From assembly GCA_024508355.1 (NCBI GenBank), contig JAMZEJ010000011.1, forward strand, positions 1-64,000: DNA of 64,000 nucleotides. The letters are read 5' to 3'. Shown piece after piece: positions 34,039 to 42,082 of this stretch. Numbering within the stretch: the first letter of the stretch is position 1; each line of letters starts with the position of its first letter. The translations under genes and the position numbers were made by a program. A model generated the notes under the pieces. That model was not told the DNA's origin. It saw only the letters and a list, made by a program, of their open reading frames with translations, and did not search any database. This DNA comes from Rhizosaccharibacter radicis (GTDB taxonomy: Bacteria; Pseudomonadota; Alphaproteobacteria; Acetobacterales; Acetobacteraceae).

Positions 34039-35064
34039 TCAGCGTCCGGCCGCGGCTTCTTCCCAGCGCTCGCCGCCAAGAGCCCACATCAGCAGGCCCT
34101 TCTGGGCATGGAGGCGGTTCTCGGCCTCGTCGAACACCACCGACCACGGGCCGTCCATCACCCCGCTGGTGACCTCGTCTCCCCGGTGCGCCGGCAGGCA
34201 GTGCATGAACAGCGCGTCGGGTCCGGCGCGGCGCATCAGCGCCTCGTCCACCCGGAACGACTCCAGCAGCAGGTGGCGGTTCTCCGCCGGATCGTCCGAC
34301 ATGCTGACCCAGGTGTCGGTCACCACCAGGTCGGCACCCGCCACGGCTTCCGCCGCGTCGTGGAACAGCTCGATGGCGCCCTGGCTGCCGCCATCGGCGA
34401 TCTCCGCCGCTGCCCAGCTCAGGGCGTCGGCGTCCGGCTCCAGTTCGGGCGGCGTGGCGAGCCGCAGGGTGAATCCGAACCGGACCGCCGCCTCGATCCA
34501 GGAGGTGGCGACGTTGTTGCCGTCGCCGCACCAGGTCACGGTCCGCCCTGCGATCGGGCCGCGATGCTCCTCGAAGGTGAGGATGTCGGCCAGCAGCTGC
34601 ACCGGATGGGAGCCGCTGGTGAGCCCGTTGATCACCGGGATGGAGGCGTTGAGCGCCAGGTCGTGCAGCTTGCGCGGCTGGTCGGTGCGAAGCACCAGCG
34701 CATCCAGGAAGCGCGACAGCACCCGGGCGGTGTCGGGGATGGTCTCGCCACGCCCGAGCTGCATGTCGCGCGGGCTCAGCACCACCACCTCGCCGCCGAG
34801 CTGCCGCATCGCCACCTCGAACGAGACCCGGGTGCGCGTGGAAGGCTTCTCCAGGATGAGCCCGAGGGTCAGCCCGTCGAGCGGGCGGCGGGGATGGCCT
34901 CGGCGGCCGCCGCGCTTCATCTCGCGCGCGCTGTCCAGGATGCGGCGCAGCAGCGCCGCGTCGTGGTCGCGCAGGTCGAGGAAATGCCTCGGCGCACCCG
35001 GCGCGTGCCCGCCCGCGGCGGACGGCCGCGCGCCGGCCGGCGTCTCGACGATGCCGGCGCTCAC
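34039..35064 (-). CDS. argF: ornithine carbamoyltransferase
   Basis: ArgF makes citrulline from ornithine and carbamoyl phosphate in arginine synthesis. The 341-residue product has the carbamoyl phosphate site [14 protein letters not shown], the ornithine-side motif [14 protein letters not shown], and [15 protein letters not shown]. It starts at GTG 35064, overlapping the argD stop as GTGA, so the genes are translationally coupled. A leader of about 20 residues precedes the conserved HFLDLRDHD. The operon ends in the strong terminator just downstream. Confidence 0.95.
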   Translation of the reverse strand: MSAGIVETPAGARPSAAGGHAPGAPRHFLDLRDHDAALLRRILDSAREMKRGGRRGHPRRPLDGLTLGLILEKPSTRTRVSFEVAMRQLGGEVVVLSPRDMQLGRGETIPDTARVLSRFLDALVLRTDQPRKLHDLALNASIPVINGLTSGSHPVQLLADILTFEEHRGPIAGRTVTWCGDGNNVATSWIEAAVRFGFTLRLATPPELEPDADALSWAAAEIADGGSQGAIELFHDAAEAVAGADLVVTDTWVSMSDDPAENRHLLLESFRVDEALMRRAGPDALFMHCLPAHRGDEVTSGVMDGPWSVVFDEAENRLHAQKGLLMWALGGERWEEAAAGR

Positions 35065-36257
35065 GAGGCGGCCGCCATCGGCCGGACATCCGCCAGCGCC
35101 CGCGCCGCGCGGTCGAGGCGGTTCACGGCTTCCTCGCAATCCTCGTCGGTCAGCACCAGGGGCGGCACCAGCCGCAGCACGTTGTCGCCGGCGGTGACGG
35201 TGAGCATCTCCTCGCGCATCGCCGCCGCCTGCAGCTCCGCCACGGGGACGCGGCTCCGCAGCCCCAGCATCAGCCCCTGGCCGCGCACGCCGTCCAGCAC
35301 CGCCGGGTGCCGCGCCGCGAGCGCGTCCAGCGCTTCCCGCAGCTTCTGCCCCTTGCGCTCCACCCCGGCGAGGAAGCCGGGCTGGAGCAGCACGTCCAGC
35401 ACCGCGTTGCCGGCGGTGCAGGCGAGCGGGTTGCCGCCGAAGGTGGTGCCGTGCGAACCCGGCGTCAGCGGCGCCGCCACCGCTTCCGTGGCCAGGATGG
35501 CGCCCAGCGGAAAGCCCCCGCCGATCCCCTTGGCGGTGGACATCACGTCCGGCGCGATGTTCGCCCATTCATGCGCGAACAGCCTGCCCGTCCGGCCCAT
35601 GCCGCACTGGACCTCGTCGAAGCCCAGCAGCACGCCATATTCGTCGGCAGCCTCGCGCAGCTCGCGCAGGAAGCGCGTGGTGCCGACATTGACGCCGCTC
35701 TCGCCCTGGATCGGTTCCACCATGATGCCGGCGGTGTGGGGTCCGATGGCATCGCGCACCGCGTTCATGTTGTTGAACGGCACGTGGTCGAAGCCGGGGG
35801 CGCGCTCGCCGAAGCCCGACAGGTATTTCTCGTTGCCGGTCGCCGAGAGCATGGCCAGCGTCCGGCCGTGGAAGGCGCCGTCGAAGCACAGGATGCGCGT
35901 GCGCTCCGGACGCCCGGCGGCGGCCTGGGCACGGCGCATCATCTTCACCATGCCCTCGTTCGCTTCCGCGCCCGAGTTGCAGAAGAACACGCTGTCGGCG
36001 AACGAATGCGCCACCAGCCGTTCCGCCAGCCGCTCGGCCTGCGGCACCCGGTACAGGTTGGACACGTGCATCACCCGCGCCGCCTGTTCGGCGATGGCGG
36101 CCACCAGCCCGGGATGGCCGTGGCCGAGCGAAGAGGTCGCGATGCCCGCCCCGAAATCCAGGAATCGTCGCCCGTCCGCCGTATACAGCCAGGCGCCCTC
36201 GCCCCGCTCGAAGGCGAGGTCGGCACGGTTGTAGGTCGGCATCAACGGGGAGATCAT
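35061..36257 (-). CDS. argD: acetylornithine aminotransferase
   Basis: ArgD is the pyridoxal-phosphate enzyme that transaminates N-acetylglutamate semialdehyde in arginine synthesis and may also serve lysine synthesis. The 398-residue product starts [20 protein letters not shown], which matches ArgD N-termini, so the ATG at 36257 is preferred over the open frame upstream. [16 protein letters not shown] is the substrate/PLP region, [15 protein letters not shown] holds the cofactor Asp, and the Schiff-base Lys is in [16 protein letters not shown] small hairpin lies 16-30 bp upstream. It is divergent from recX. Confidence 0.95.
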   Translation of the reverse strand: MISPLMPTYNRADLAFERGEGAWLYTADGRRFLDFGAGIATSSLGHGHPGLVAAIAEQAARVMHVSNLYRVPQAERLAERLVAHSFADSVFFCNSGAEANEGMVKMMRRAQAAAGRPERTRILCFDGAFHGRTLAMLSATGNEKYLSGFGERAPGFDHVPFNNMNAVRDAIGPHTAGIMVEPIQGESGVNVGTTRFLRELREAADEYGVLLGFDEVQCGMGRTGRLFAHEWANIAPDVMSTAKGIGGGFPLGAILATEAVAAPLTPGSHGTTFGGNPLACTAGNAVLDVLLQPGFLAGVERKGQKLREALDALAARHPAVLDGVRGQGLMLGLRSRVPVAELQAAAMREEMLTVTAGDNVLRLVPPLVLTDEDCEEAVNRLDRAARALADVRPMAAAS

Positions 36258-36272
36258 CGGAACGCCTAACAG

Positions 36273-36287
36273 CTTCCCAGGGGGAAG
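36273..36287. promoter_or_regulatory. short inverted repeat before argD
   Basis: CTTCCC and GGGAAG flank AGG within 30 bp of the argD start, in the 113-bp divergent region shared with recX. It could be an operator or a leader hairpin. The evidence is weak. Confidence 0.25.
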
Positions 36288-36370
36288 GGCATCTTGGTTG
36301 CGGGAAACCGCCCGGTGCCGGTTCGCGTCCCTCCGGGGGATGCGGCGCGACGGCGGACCGGGGAACATGC

Positions 36371-37450
36371 ATGTCGGCGGAGAATCGAGTCAAACCGGCC
36401 GGTGCAGGCAGGGGGCGCGCAGCCAGGGGCGACACAGGCTCGGACGGAGCAGGCTGGGACGAGGCATCCACGCCGTCGGGGCGCCCGGACGGGTCCCGAT
36501 CGCGACCGGACGGCGGATCGGCCACAGCTCCATCTGATGGGTTGCCCGGAACGACACCGGAAACAGCGGGGGGCAGGGTGGGGCGGTCGGGGCGCGATGC
36601 CTCGGCGGTGCCCCCGTCCGGCCGCCGGGCCGCCGGCAAGGGCGGCTGGGACGCGGGGGCGCCGCGCGAAATGGTTTCCGGTTCGTCCGGTGCGTCGGAC
36701 GCTCCGGAACGGGGAGCCGCGTCCTCGCCGAACAGGACGATCGGACCGGAGGCCGCCATCGCGGCTACCCGCGCCACGAGAAAGGCTGGGGACGATGCAA
36801 CGGCGGCGCGTAGGCAACCGGGGCGGGATCGCCGTGGGCCGCCGGTTCCGCGCGACCGGCCGGTGCCGCAGGGGGGCGCCCTGCGCGACGCGGCGCTTCG
36901 CCATCTGGCCCGGTTCGGCACCACCCGCGCCAGCCTGTTGCGGGTGCTGGACCGGCGGATCGCCCGGTGGGCCCGGGAACAGGCGGTTCTGGGCGCGCCG
37001 CCGGATCGGATCGCCGCCGACGCCGCCCGCGCCAGGGAGGAGGCCCGCGGCGTGGCCGACGCTCTGGTGCGCGACGGAGTGCTGGACGACGCCGCGTTCG
37101 CGGCGTCCCGCGCCCGTTCGCTGCACCGGTCCGGCCGCTCGCGCCGCGCGATCGGCGCTCATCTCGCGGCCAAGGGCGTCGAGGCGGACACCGTGGATGC
37201 CCTGCTGGAGGACGACGCGGACGCCGAGCTGGACGCCGCCGTCGCGTTCGCGCGGCGCCGGAAGGTGGGTCCTTTCGCGCGCGCCGAGGCCGAGGGCGAG
37301 CAGGAGGGCGAGCAGACGGACGCGCGGCACGACCCGCGCATCCTGGCCGCGTTCGCGCGGGCGGGCTTCTCCCGGGACGTGGCGGAACGCGCCCTCGGGC
37401 TGACGGCCGAGGAAGCGGAAGAACGGGTGCTGGCGCTGCGGCGCGGGTGA
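36371..37450 (+). CDS. recX: RecX-family regulator of RecA with a long disordered leader
   Basis: RecX proteins bind and inhibit RecA filaments. The RecX core is in the second half of this 359-residue protein: RDAALRHLARFGTTRASLLR, then ARSLHRSGRSRRAIGAHLAA, and the final repeat LAAFARAGFSRDVAERAL. Typical RecX proteins have 150-200 residues. Here about 160 residues of Gly/Ser/Arg/Asp-rich sequence precede the domain. ATG 36371 follows GGGGAA by 8 nt, which supports the full-length frame, and the DNA is open throughout. A downstream start near the core cannot be excluded. It converges on the acyltransferase gene. Confidence 0.82.
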   Translation: MSAENRVKPAGAGRGRAARGDTGSDGAGWDEASTPSGRPDGSRSRPDGGSATAPSDGLPGTTPETAGGRVGRSGRDASAVPPSGRRAAGKGGWDAGAPREMVSGSSGASDAPERGAASSPNRTIGPEAAIAATRATRKAGDDATAARRQPGRDRRGPPVPRDRPVPQGGALRDAALRHLARFGTTRASLLRVLDRRIARWAREQAVLGAPPDRIAADAARAREEARGVADALVRDGVLDDAAFAASRARSLHRSGRSRRAIGAHLAAKGVEADTVDALLEDDADAELDAAVAFARRRKVGPFARAEAEGEQEGEQTDARHDPRILAAFARAGFSRDVAERALGLTAEEAEERVLALRRG

Positions 37451-37561
37451 GGTCGCCGGTTGTGCTCCCGCGCGCCGGACGGTGTGAGGGCAGGCCTCCG
37501 GAGCTCGCCGCCGGACGATGTCCGGGCGAGGGGGAATGATAAATCGGCGGCGGCCGTCGCC

Positions 37562-38737
37562 TCAGGCCGGATCGGCCGCGGCCAGCGGCCCGGGGATCGG
37601 CGGGGCCGTGCGCTGCGGCGGCCGGCGGCGGAGGATCGGCGCTTCCAGCAGGCGCCAGCTCAGCGCGGGCAGCACCGCCATGCCCGCGACCGAAAGTGCG
37701 ACGGCGAGAACGGGCGACCAATGGTGGTTGGCCATCGCGTAGCCCACCCATTCCATCACGCTCAGATGCACCAGATACAGCGCGTAGGAGCGCTCGCTGA
37801 GCACCCGCACCGGGTGCAGCAGCCAGGCCGGGGGGTCGGGAAGCCTCGCGGCGGCCCCCATCAGCAGGGCGAACGCGGTGGAGCCGGCGTCGAACAACAG
37901 GGTGTGGCGCAGATGCGGCCCCCAATGCACCACCCGGTCGATGCGGCCCGTCCACACCAGCGCCAGCAGCGCCAGGCCCGCGATCCCGCATCCGGCCAGC
38001 ACCCGTGCGGATGGACGCAATAGGCGTTCGAGCCAGATCGCCAGCACGCCGAAGGCGATGGCATCGAGACGGAACACCACCACCTGGCTGGTCACACGGT
38101 CCCAGGACACGGTTTCGGGCAGCTGCCAGCGCAGCAGCGGCGGCACCAGCAGGAACACCGCCAGCACCGGCGGCATCACCCGCCAGGAGCGCGACGGCAA
38201 GGCATGGTCGCCGGCCGGACGGCGCGAGGCCGTCGCGGCCGCCATCGTGGCCGCCAGCGCCAGCGGGAACAGCAGGTAGAACCATTCCTCCACGGCCAGC
38301 GACCACGACACGCCGAACCATCCCGCGACCTGCGGCCAGGCGAGGTTCTGCCACAGGGGGGTGAACAGCACGGCGGCGTGGCGGCGGGAGATGCCGATGG
38401 GCGCCCAGAACAACAGCAGCACCGCCAGCCAGAACCAGTAGGCGGGCAGCGTCCGCATCCATCGCCGCACCAGGAACACGGCCCAGTCCCGCCGCCCGGG
38501 CCGCGCATCCAGCAGTTCCAGCAGCAGCGCCCCGATCAGGTAGCCGCTGAGCACAAAGAACAGCTCGACGCCGAAGAAGCCCGACACCGCCGCCTGCCAG
38601 GGATAGGCGCCGCCGAACCAGTTGAAGAACAGCGCCCCGGCGTGACAGGTCACCACCATCAGCACGGCGAGGGCGCGCAGCAGATCCGGCCCGAAGGCCC
38701 GGCGACGGCGGCCGGCGGGATCCAGCGGGGCGGTCAC
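37562..38737 (-). CDS. membrane acyltransferase (acyltransferase family 3)
   Basis: A 391-residue integral membrane O-acyltransferase of the family that decorates polysaccharides, lipids or peptidoglycan. It opens with FGPDLLRALAVLMVVTCHAG, the conserved first helix with the catalytic His in TCHAG. The second motif is FFGVELFFVLSGYLIGALLL, and SWSLAVEEWFYLLFP carries the usual Glu pair. About ten membrane helices are present. GTG 38737 follows GGGAG by 8 nt and sits at the family start; the longer upstream frame is Arg-rich. The acceptor is unknown and no polysaccharide genes adjoin it. Confidence 0.92.
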   Translation of the reverse strand: MTAPLDPAGRRRRAFGPDLLRALAVLMVVTCHAGALFFNWFGGAYPWQAAVSGFFGVELFFVLSGYLIGALLLELLDARPGRRDWAVFLVRRWMRTLPAYWFWLAVLLLFWAPIGISRRHAAVLFTPLWQNLAWPQVAGWFGVSWSLAVEEWFYLLFPLALAATMAAATASRRPAGDHALPSRSWRVMPPVLAVFLLVPPLLRWQLPETVSWDRVTSQVVVFRLDAIAFGVLAIWLERLLRPSARVLAGCGIAGLALLALVWTGRIDRVVHWGPHLRHTLLFDAGSTAFALLMGAAARLPDPPAWLLHPVRVLSERSYALYLVHLSVMEWVGYAMANHHWSPVLAVALSVAGMAVLPALSWRLLEAPILRRRPPQRTAPPIPGPLAAADPA

Positions 38738-39181
38738 GGCACCGCTCCCGCCCCGGCGTCGGGGCCCGCGCCTGCTCGCGATCCGGCAGCGCGCCCGGCG
38801 CGGTCCGGGATGGTTCTGGTGAGGTATCCGGACGCATCCCCGGCGACGGCCGGACCGACCGGCGCCCGCGCGCAGGTCCCAGGACGATGCTGTCCGGGCG
38901 CGGGGAAAGGCGCGTCGGAGAAGCGTCCATGGGGAGTCGCGGATGCCGGGCCGAGGGGCGCCGTGCCGCGATGTGCGGCGCGGGGAGCGCGGCGGCGGCG
39001 GTCGCCGCCCGCGAGGGAGGCCGCCCGAAACACGCTTGCAAGGGGCGCCGGACAAGGCCACATGCTTGACCGGGAAACGCGCCGCCCGGCGCGCCCGGCG
39101 CCCGGGGCGCGGATGTCGGGGCGATCCGGGCTAGGCTGAACAGGGCTCGGCTCGAACCGTGGCCGAGGCGAAGAGGGCATC
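38738..39181. other. divergent intergenic region before tatA
   Basis: About 440 bp between the acyltransferase (minus) and tatA (plus). It is very GC-rich with runs such as GGCGCGCCCGGCGCCC near 39090. GAAGAGG precedes the tatA start. No promoter is convincing and no gene is visible. Confidence 0.5.
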
Positions 39182-39517
39182 ATGGGTAGCTTCAGCATCT
39201 GGCACTGGCTGATCGTGCTGGCGGTGATCCTGTTGCTGTTCGGCGGCAGCAGCAAGGTGAGCACGCTCATGGGCGACTTCGCCAAGGGCATCAAATCCTT
39301 CAAGAAGAACATGGGCGAGGACGAGTCCATGGAACAGGCGGCCGGTTCCCAGACGCCTGCGGTGCCGCCGCAGCCGATCGCCTCGCCGACCTATCAGGCC
39401 CAGGCCCCGCAGGGACAGGGTTATGCCCCGCAGGGACAGACCTATGCGGGCCAGCCCTACCAGGGCCAGTCCCAGGTCAATCCCCAGGTGCATCCGCAGC
39501 CCGGTCCCCAGGGCTGA
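39182..39517 (+). CDS. tatA: Sec-independent protein translocase subunit TatA
   Basis: TatA forms the pore-like component of the twin-arginine pathway for folded proteins. The 111-residue product has the single membrane helix [16 protein letters not shown] and the amphipathic helix [18 protein letters not shown]. The tail (about 60-111) is Gln/Pro/Gly/Tyr-rich with repeated YAPQGQ-like units; at DNA level GCCCCGCAGGGACAG is repeated near 39405 and 39426. GAAGAGG precedes the ATG. No tatB or tatC follows; instead mtnD begins 48 bp later, so the rest of the translocase is encoded elsewhere. Confidence 0.92.
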   Translation: MGSFSIWHWLIVLAVILLLFGGSSKVSTLMGDFAKGIKSFKKNMGEDESMEQAAGSQTPAVPPQPIASPTYQAQAPQGQGYAPQGQTYAGQPYQGQSQVNPQVHPQPGPQG

Positions 39518-39565
39518 TGGCCCGGACGGGGCGCGACCGAACCGAGCTGGCTGGAGCGACGAGCG

Positions 39566-40105
39566 TTGAGCAGACTGACGATCTTCGAGGATGGCCGCCC
39601 GGGCGACCCCGTGCTGCGGACAGAGGAGCCCGCGGCGATCCGTGACGCGCTGGCGCCGATCGGCGTGCGCTTCGAGCGGTGGGAAAGCCCGGTCTCGTTG
39701 TCGCCCGACGAGGCGCCCGAGGTCATCCTGGAGGCGTTCCGCCCGCATCTCGACCGGCTGATGGGCGAGACCGGTGCCGGCACCGCCGACGTGATCAAGC
39801 TGCGGCCCGACACGCCTAACAAGGACGCGTTGCGCAGCAAGTTCCTGAGCGAGCACACCCATTCGGAGGACGAGGTCCGCTTCTTCGTGCATGGAAGCGG
39901 CTCCTTCATCCTGCACGTGGATGGCCGCGTCTATGATGCCCATTGCACGCAGGGCGACCTGATCTCGGTGCCGACCGGCACCAGGCACTGGTTCGATGCC
40001 GGCACCGAGCCGTTCGTGACGGCGCTGCGGGTGTTCACCGACACCACCGGCTGGGTCGCGCACTATACCGGCGACGACATCGCCGACCGCTTTCCCGCCG
40101 CCTGA
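39566..40105 (+). CDS. mtnD: acireductone dioxygenase
   Basis: MtnD oxidises acireductone in the methionine salvage pathway, giving the keto acid precursor of methionine (Fe form) or an off-pathway product (Ni form). The 179-residue cupin has the metal ligands H97, H99 and E103 in EHTHSEDEVRFF, and H141 in GTRHWFD, the same spacing as in characterised enzymes. The start is TTG 39566, with GGAG about 10 nt upstream; no ATG lies nearby in frame. mtnC begins 8 bp after the stop. Confidence 0.93.
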   Translation: MSRLTIFEDGRPGDPVLRTEEPAAIRDALAPIGVRFERWESPVSLSPDEAPEVILEAFRPHLDRLMGETGAGTADVIKLRPDTPNKDALRSKFLSEHTHSEDEVRFFVHGSGSFILHVDGRVYDAHCTQGDLISVPTGTRHWFDAGTEPFVTALRVFTDTTGWVAHYTGDDIADRFPAA

Positions 40106-40113
40106 GCGTCTTC

Positions 40114-40836
40114 ATGGCTGATCCGCCCGGCACGGGCGCCGACGCCGCCGCCATCACCGCGGTGCTGACGGACGTCGAAGGCACCACGACGCCGATCCGC
40201 TTCGTGCACGAGGTGCTGTTCCCGTTCGCGCGGGAACGGCTGCCGGACTTCCTGCGGCACCATGGAAACGACCCGGAGCCGGCGGCACTCCTGGCGGCGG
40301 TGCGCGAGGCTTTCCCCGAAACCGATCCGCTCGCCCAGCTGCTGCGCTGGATGGACGAGGACAACAAGGCGACTCCGCTCAAGACGCTGCAGGGCCTGAT
40401 CTGGCGCGAGGGCTACCGGGACGGGACGCTCAAGGGTCGGCTTTATCCGGATGTGGCGCCGGCGCTGCGTCGCTGGACCGCGGGCGGCGTCCGGCTCGCC
40501 TGTTATTCGTCCGGGTCTGAGGACGCGCAGAAGCTGATCTTCGGTTTCTCCGACGCGGGCGATCTGGCGCCCCTGTTCGCGGGCTTCTTCGACACCCGGG
40601 TCGGCGCCAAACGGGCGCGGGAAAGCTACGCCCACATCGCCGGCCGGCTCGGCCAGGACCCGGACGCGATCCTGTTCCTGTCCGACGTGGAAGCGGAACT
40701 CGATGCCGCCGCCGCCGCCGGGCTTCGCACCTGCCAGATCGTCCGCCCGGCCGACGGCACGGTGGCGGGCCGGAACCATCCGGTGGCGGCCGATTTCGAC
40801 GCCGCCGGCCGGCTCTTCTTCCTGCCGGCGCGATGA
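40114..40836 (+). CDS. mtnC: enolase-phosphatase E1
   Basis: MtnC is a HAD-superfamily enzyme that enolises and dephosphorylates 2,3-diketo-5-methylthiopentyl-1-phosphate, making the substrate of MtnD. The 240-residue product has the HAD motif I VLTDVEGTTTPIRFVHE, motif II ACYSSGSEDAQKL, and LFLSDVEAELDAA. It begins at ATG 40114 and its stop overlaps the ribF start as ATGA. Together with mtnD it covers two consecutive steps; other salvage enzymes (mtnA, mtnB) are not in the window. Confidence 0.94.
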   Translation: MADPPGTGADAAAITAVLTDVEGTTTPIRFVHEVLFPFARERLPDFLRHHGNDPEPAALLAAVREAFPETDPLAQLLRWMDEDNKATPLKTLQGLIWREGYRDGTLKGRLYPDVAPALRRWTAGGVRLACYSSGSEDAQKLIFGFSDAGDLAPLFAGFFDTRVGAKRARESYAHIAGRLGQDPDAILFLSDVEAELDAAAAAGLRTCQIVRPADGTVAGRNHPVAADFDAAGRLFFLPAR

Positions 40837-41825
40837 CCGCCGGGATCCCGGGCGCCGAGGCCGTCCCTCCGGCCTGCCGGCCCGATCTCCACCGGGACTG
40901 GCGCGCCATCCCCGCGGGGGCGCGGGGAGCGGTGGTGGCGCTGGGGAACTTCGACGGGGTGCATCTGGGGCATGCCCATCTGCTCCGCGCCCTGCACGGC
41001 GCCCGGCCGTCGGGCGCGCTCGCGGTGGCGAGCTTCGAGCCGCATCCGCGCGAGTTCTTCCGGCCCGACGATCCGCCGTTCCGCCTGGCGCTGCCCGAGG
41101 AGCGCCGCGACGCCCTCGGGGCACTGGGCGTGCGGCATCTGTTCGAGATCCCGTTCGACGCCGCGTTCTCGCACCTCACCGCCCGGCAGTTCGTGGACGA
41201 GGTGCTGCACGAGGCGCTGGGCGTGGCGCATGTCGCCTGCGGGGCCGATTTCGCGTTCGGCCACCGGCGTGGCGGCGATGTCCGCTTCCTGGCGGAGCGT
41301 GCGGAAGCGCTCGGCATCGGCCTGACGGTGGTGCCGGCCCTGGCCGACGAGGGCGGCCCGATCTCCTCCACGCGCATCCGCCGGGCGTTGCAGGACGGCT
41401 ATCCAGAGCGCGCCGCTCGCATGCTGGGCCGGCCGTGGGCGCTGCGCGGCCCGGTGCGGCACGGCGATGCCCGCGGCCGCCTGCTGGGCTTTCCCACCGC
41501 CAACATCCCGCTCGGCCGCCATCTGGAGCCGGCGCGCGGCGTGTATGCCGTCCGGGTGCGGCTGCCGAACGGCGACCTCCGGGGCGGCGTCGCCAATATC
41601 GGGCTGCGTCCCACGGTGAACCAGACGAAGGAAAGCCGTCTGGAAGTCCATCTGTTCGATTTCGACGGCGATCTCTACGAGCGGGAGCTGAGCGTGTCGC
41701 TTCTGGTTCTCCTGCGCGACGAGAAGCGTTTCGACGGGCTCGACGCGCTGAAGACCCAGATCGCGCTGGATGCCGCGCAGGCGCGCGCGGTGCTCGATGC
41801 CGGAACCACGGCTCCCGGCCCCTAG
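40833..41825 (+). CDS. ribF: bifunctional riboflavin kinase/FAD synthetase
   Basis: RibF makes FMN and then FAD from riboflavin. The N-terminal adenylyltransferase domain has VVALGNFDGVHLGHAHLLRA and the later SSTRIRRALQDG. The C-terminal kinase domain has GRLLGFPTANIPLG and GVANIGLRPTVNQTKESRLE. The product is 330 residues, near the usual 310. It overlaps mtnC by 4 bp and is followed, after 257 bp, by ileS and lspA, the ribF-ileS-lspA order being common in proteobacteria. FMN from RibF would feed the flavin monooxygenase found earlier in the window, but so it would many enzymes. Confidence 0.94.
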   Translation: MTAGIPGAEAVPPACRPDLHRDWRAIPAGARGAVVALGNFDGVHLGHAHLLRALHGARPSGALAVASFEPHPREFFRPDDPPFRLALPEERRDALGALGVRHLFEIPFDAAFSHLTARQFVDEVLHEALGVAHVACGADFAFGHRRGGDVRFLAERAEALGIGLTVVPALADEGGPISSTRIRRALQDGYPERAARMLGRPWALRGPVRHGDARGRLLGFPTANIPLGRHLEPARGVYAVRVRLPNGDLRGGVANIGLRPTVNQTKESRLEVHLFDFDGDLYERELSVSLLVLLRDEKRFDGLDALKTQIALDAAQARAVLDAGTTAPGP

Positions 41826-42082
41826 CGGGCGGCGACCGCATCGAAAGCGTCGCGCCGGGGCCGATCCGGTTGCGAAACGGGATCGGGGGGTTGGGCCGGG
41901 TTCCGCAGCGCACCGGGCGCCGGCCGACGAGCGCACCGGGAGCGCCGCCGCTCCGGGTTGACCCCGCCGGGAGCGGGTCCGCATATGCGGGCCGTTATCT
42001 GTTGTCGTGCCGGCGATGTCCGCCGCGTCCCGCGCCGCCGCCCGTTCGATCCCGGGGGACCGGCCGGGATCGGGAGAGGGTG

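Noticed and set aside
33918-34079. Upstream extension of the 106-residue gene to 34079
   Set aside because: It would run through the argDF terminator and into argF, and a good ribosome site stands before ATG 33917.
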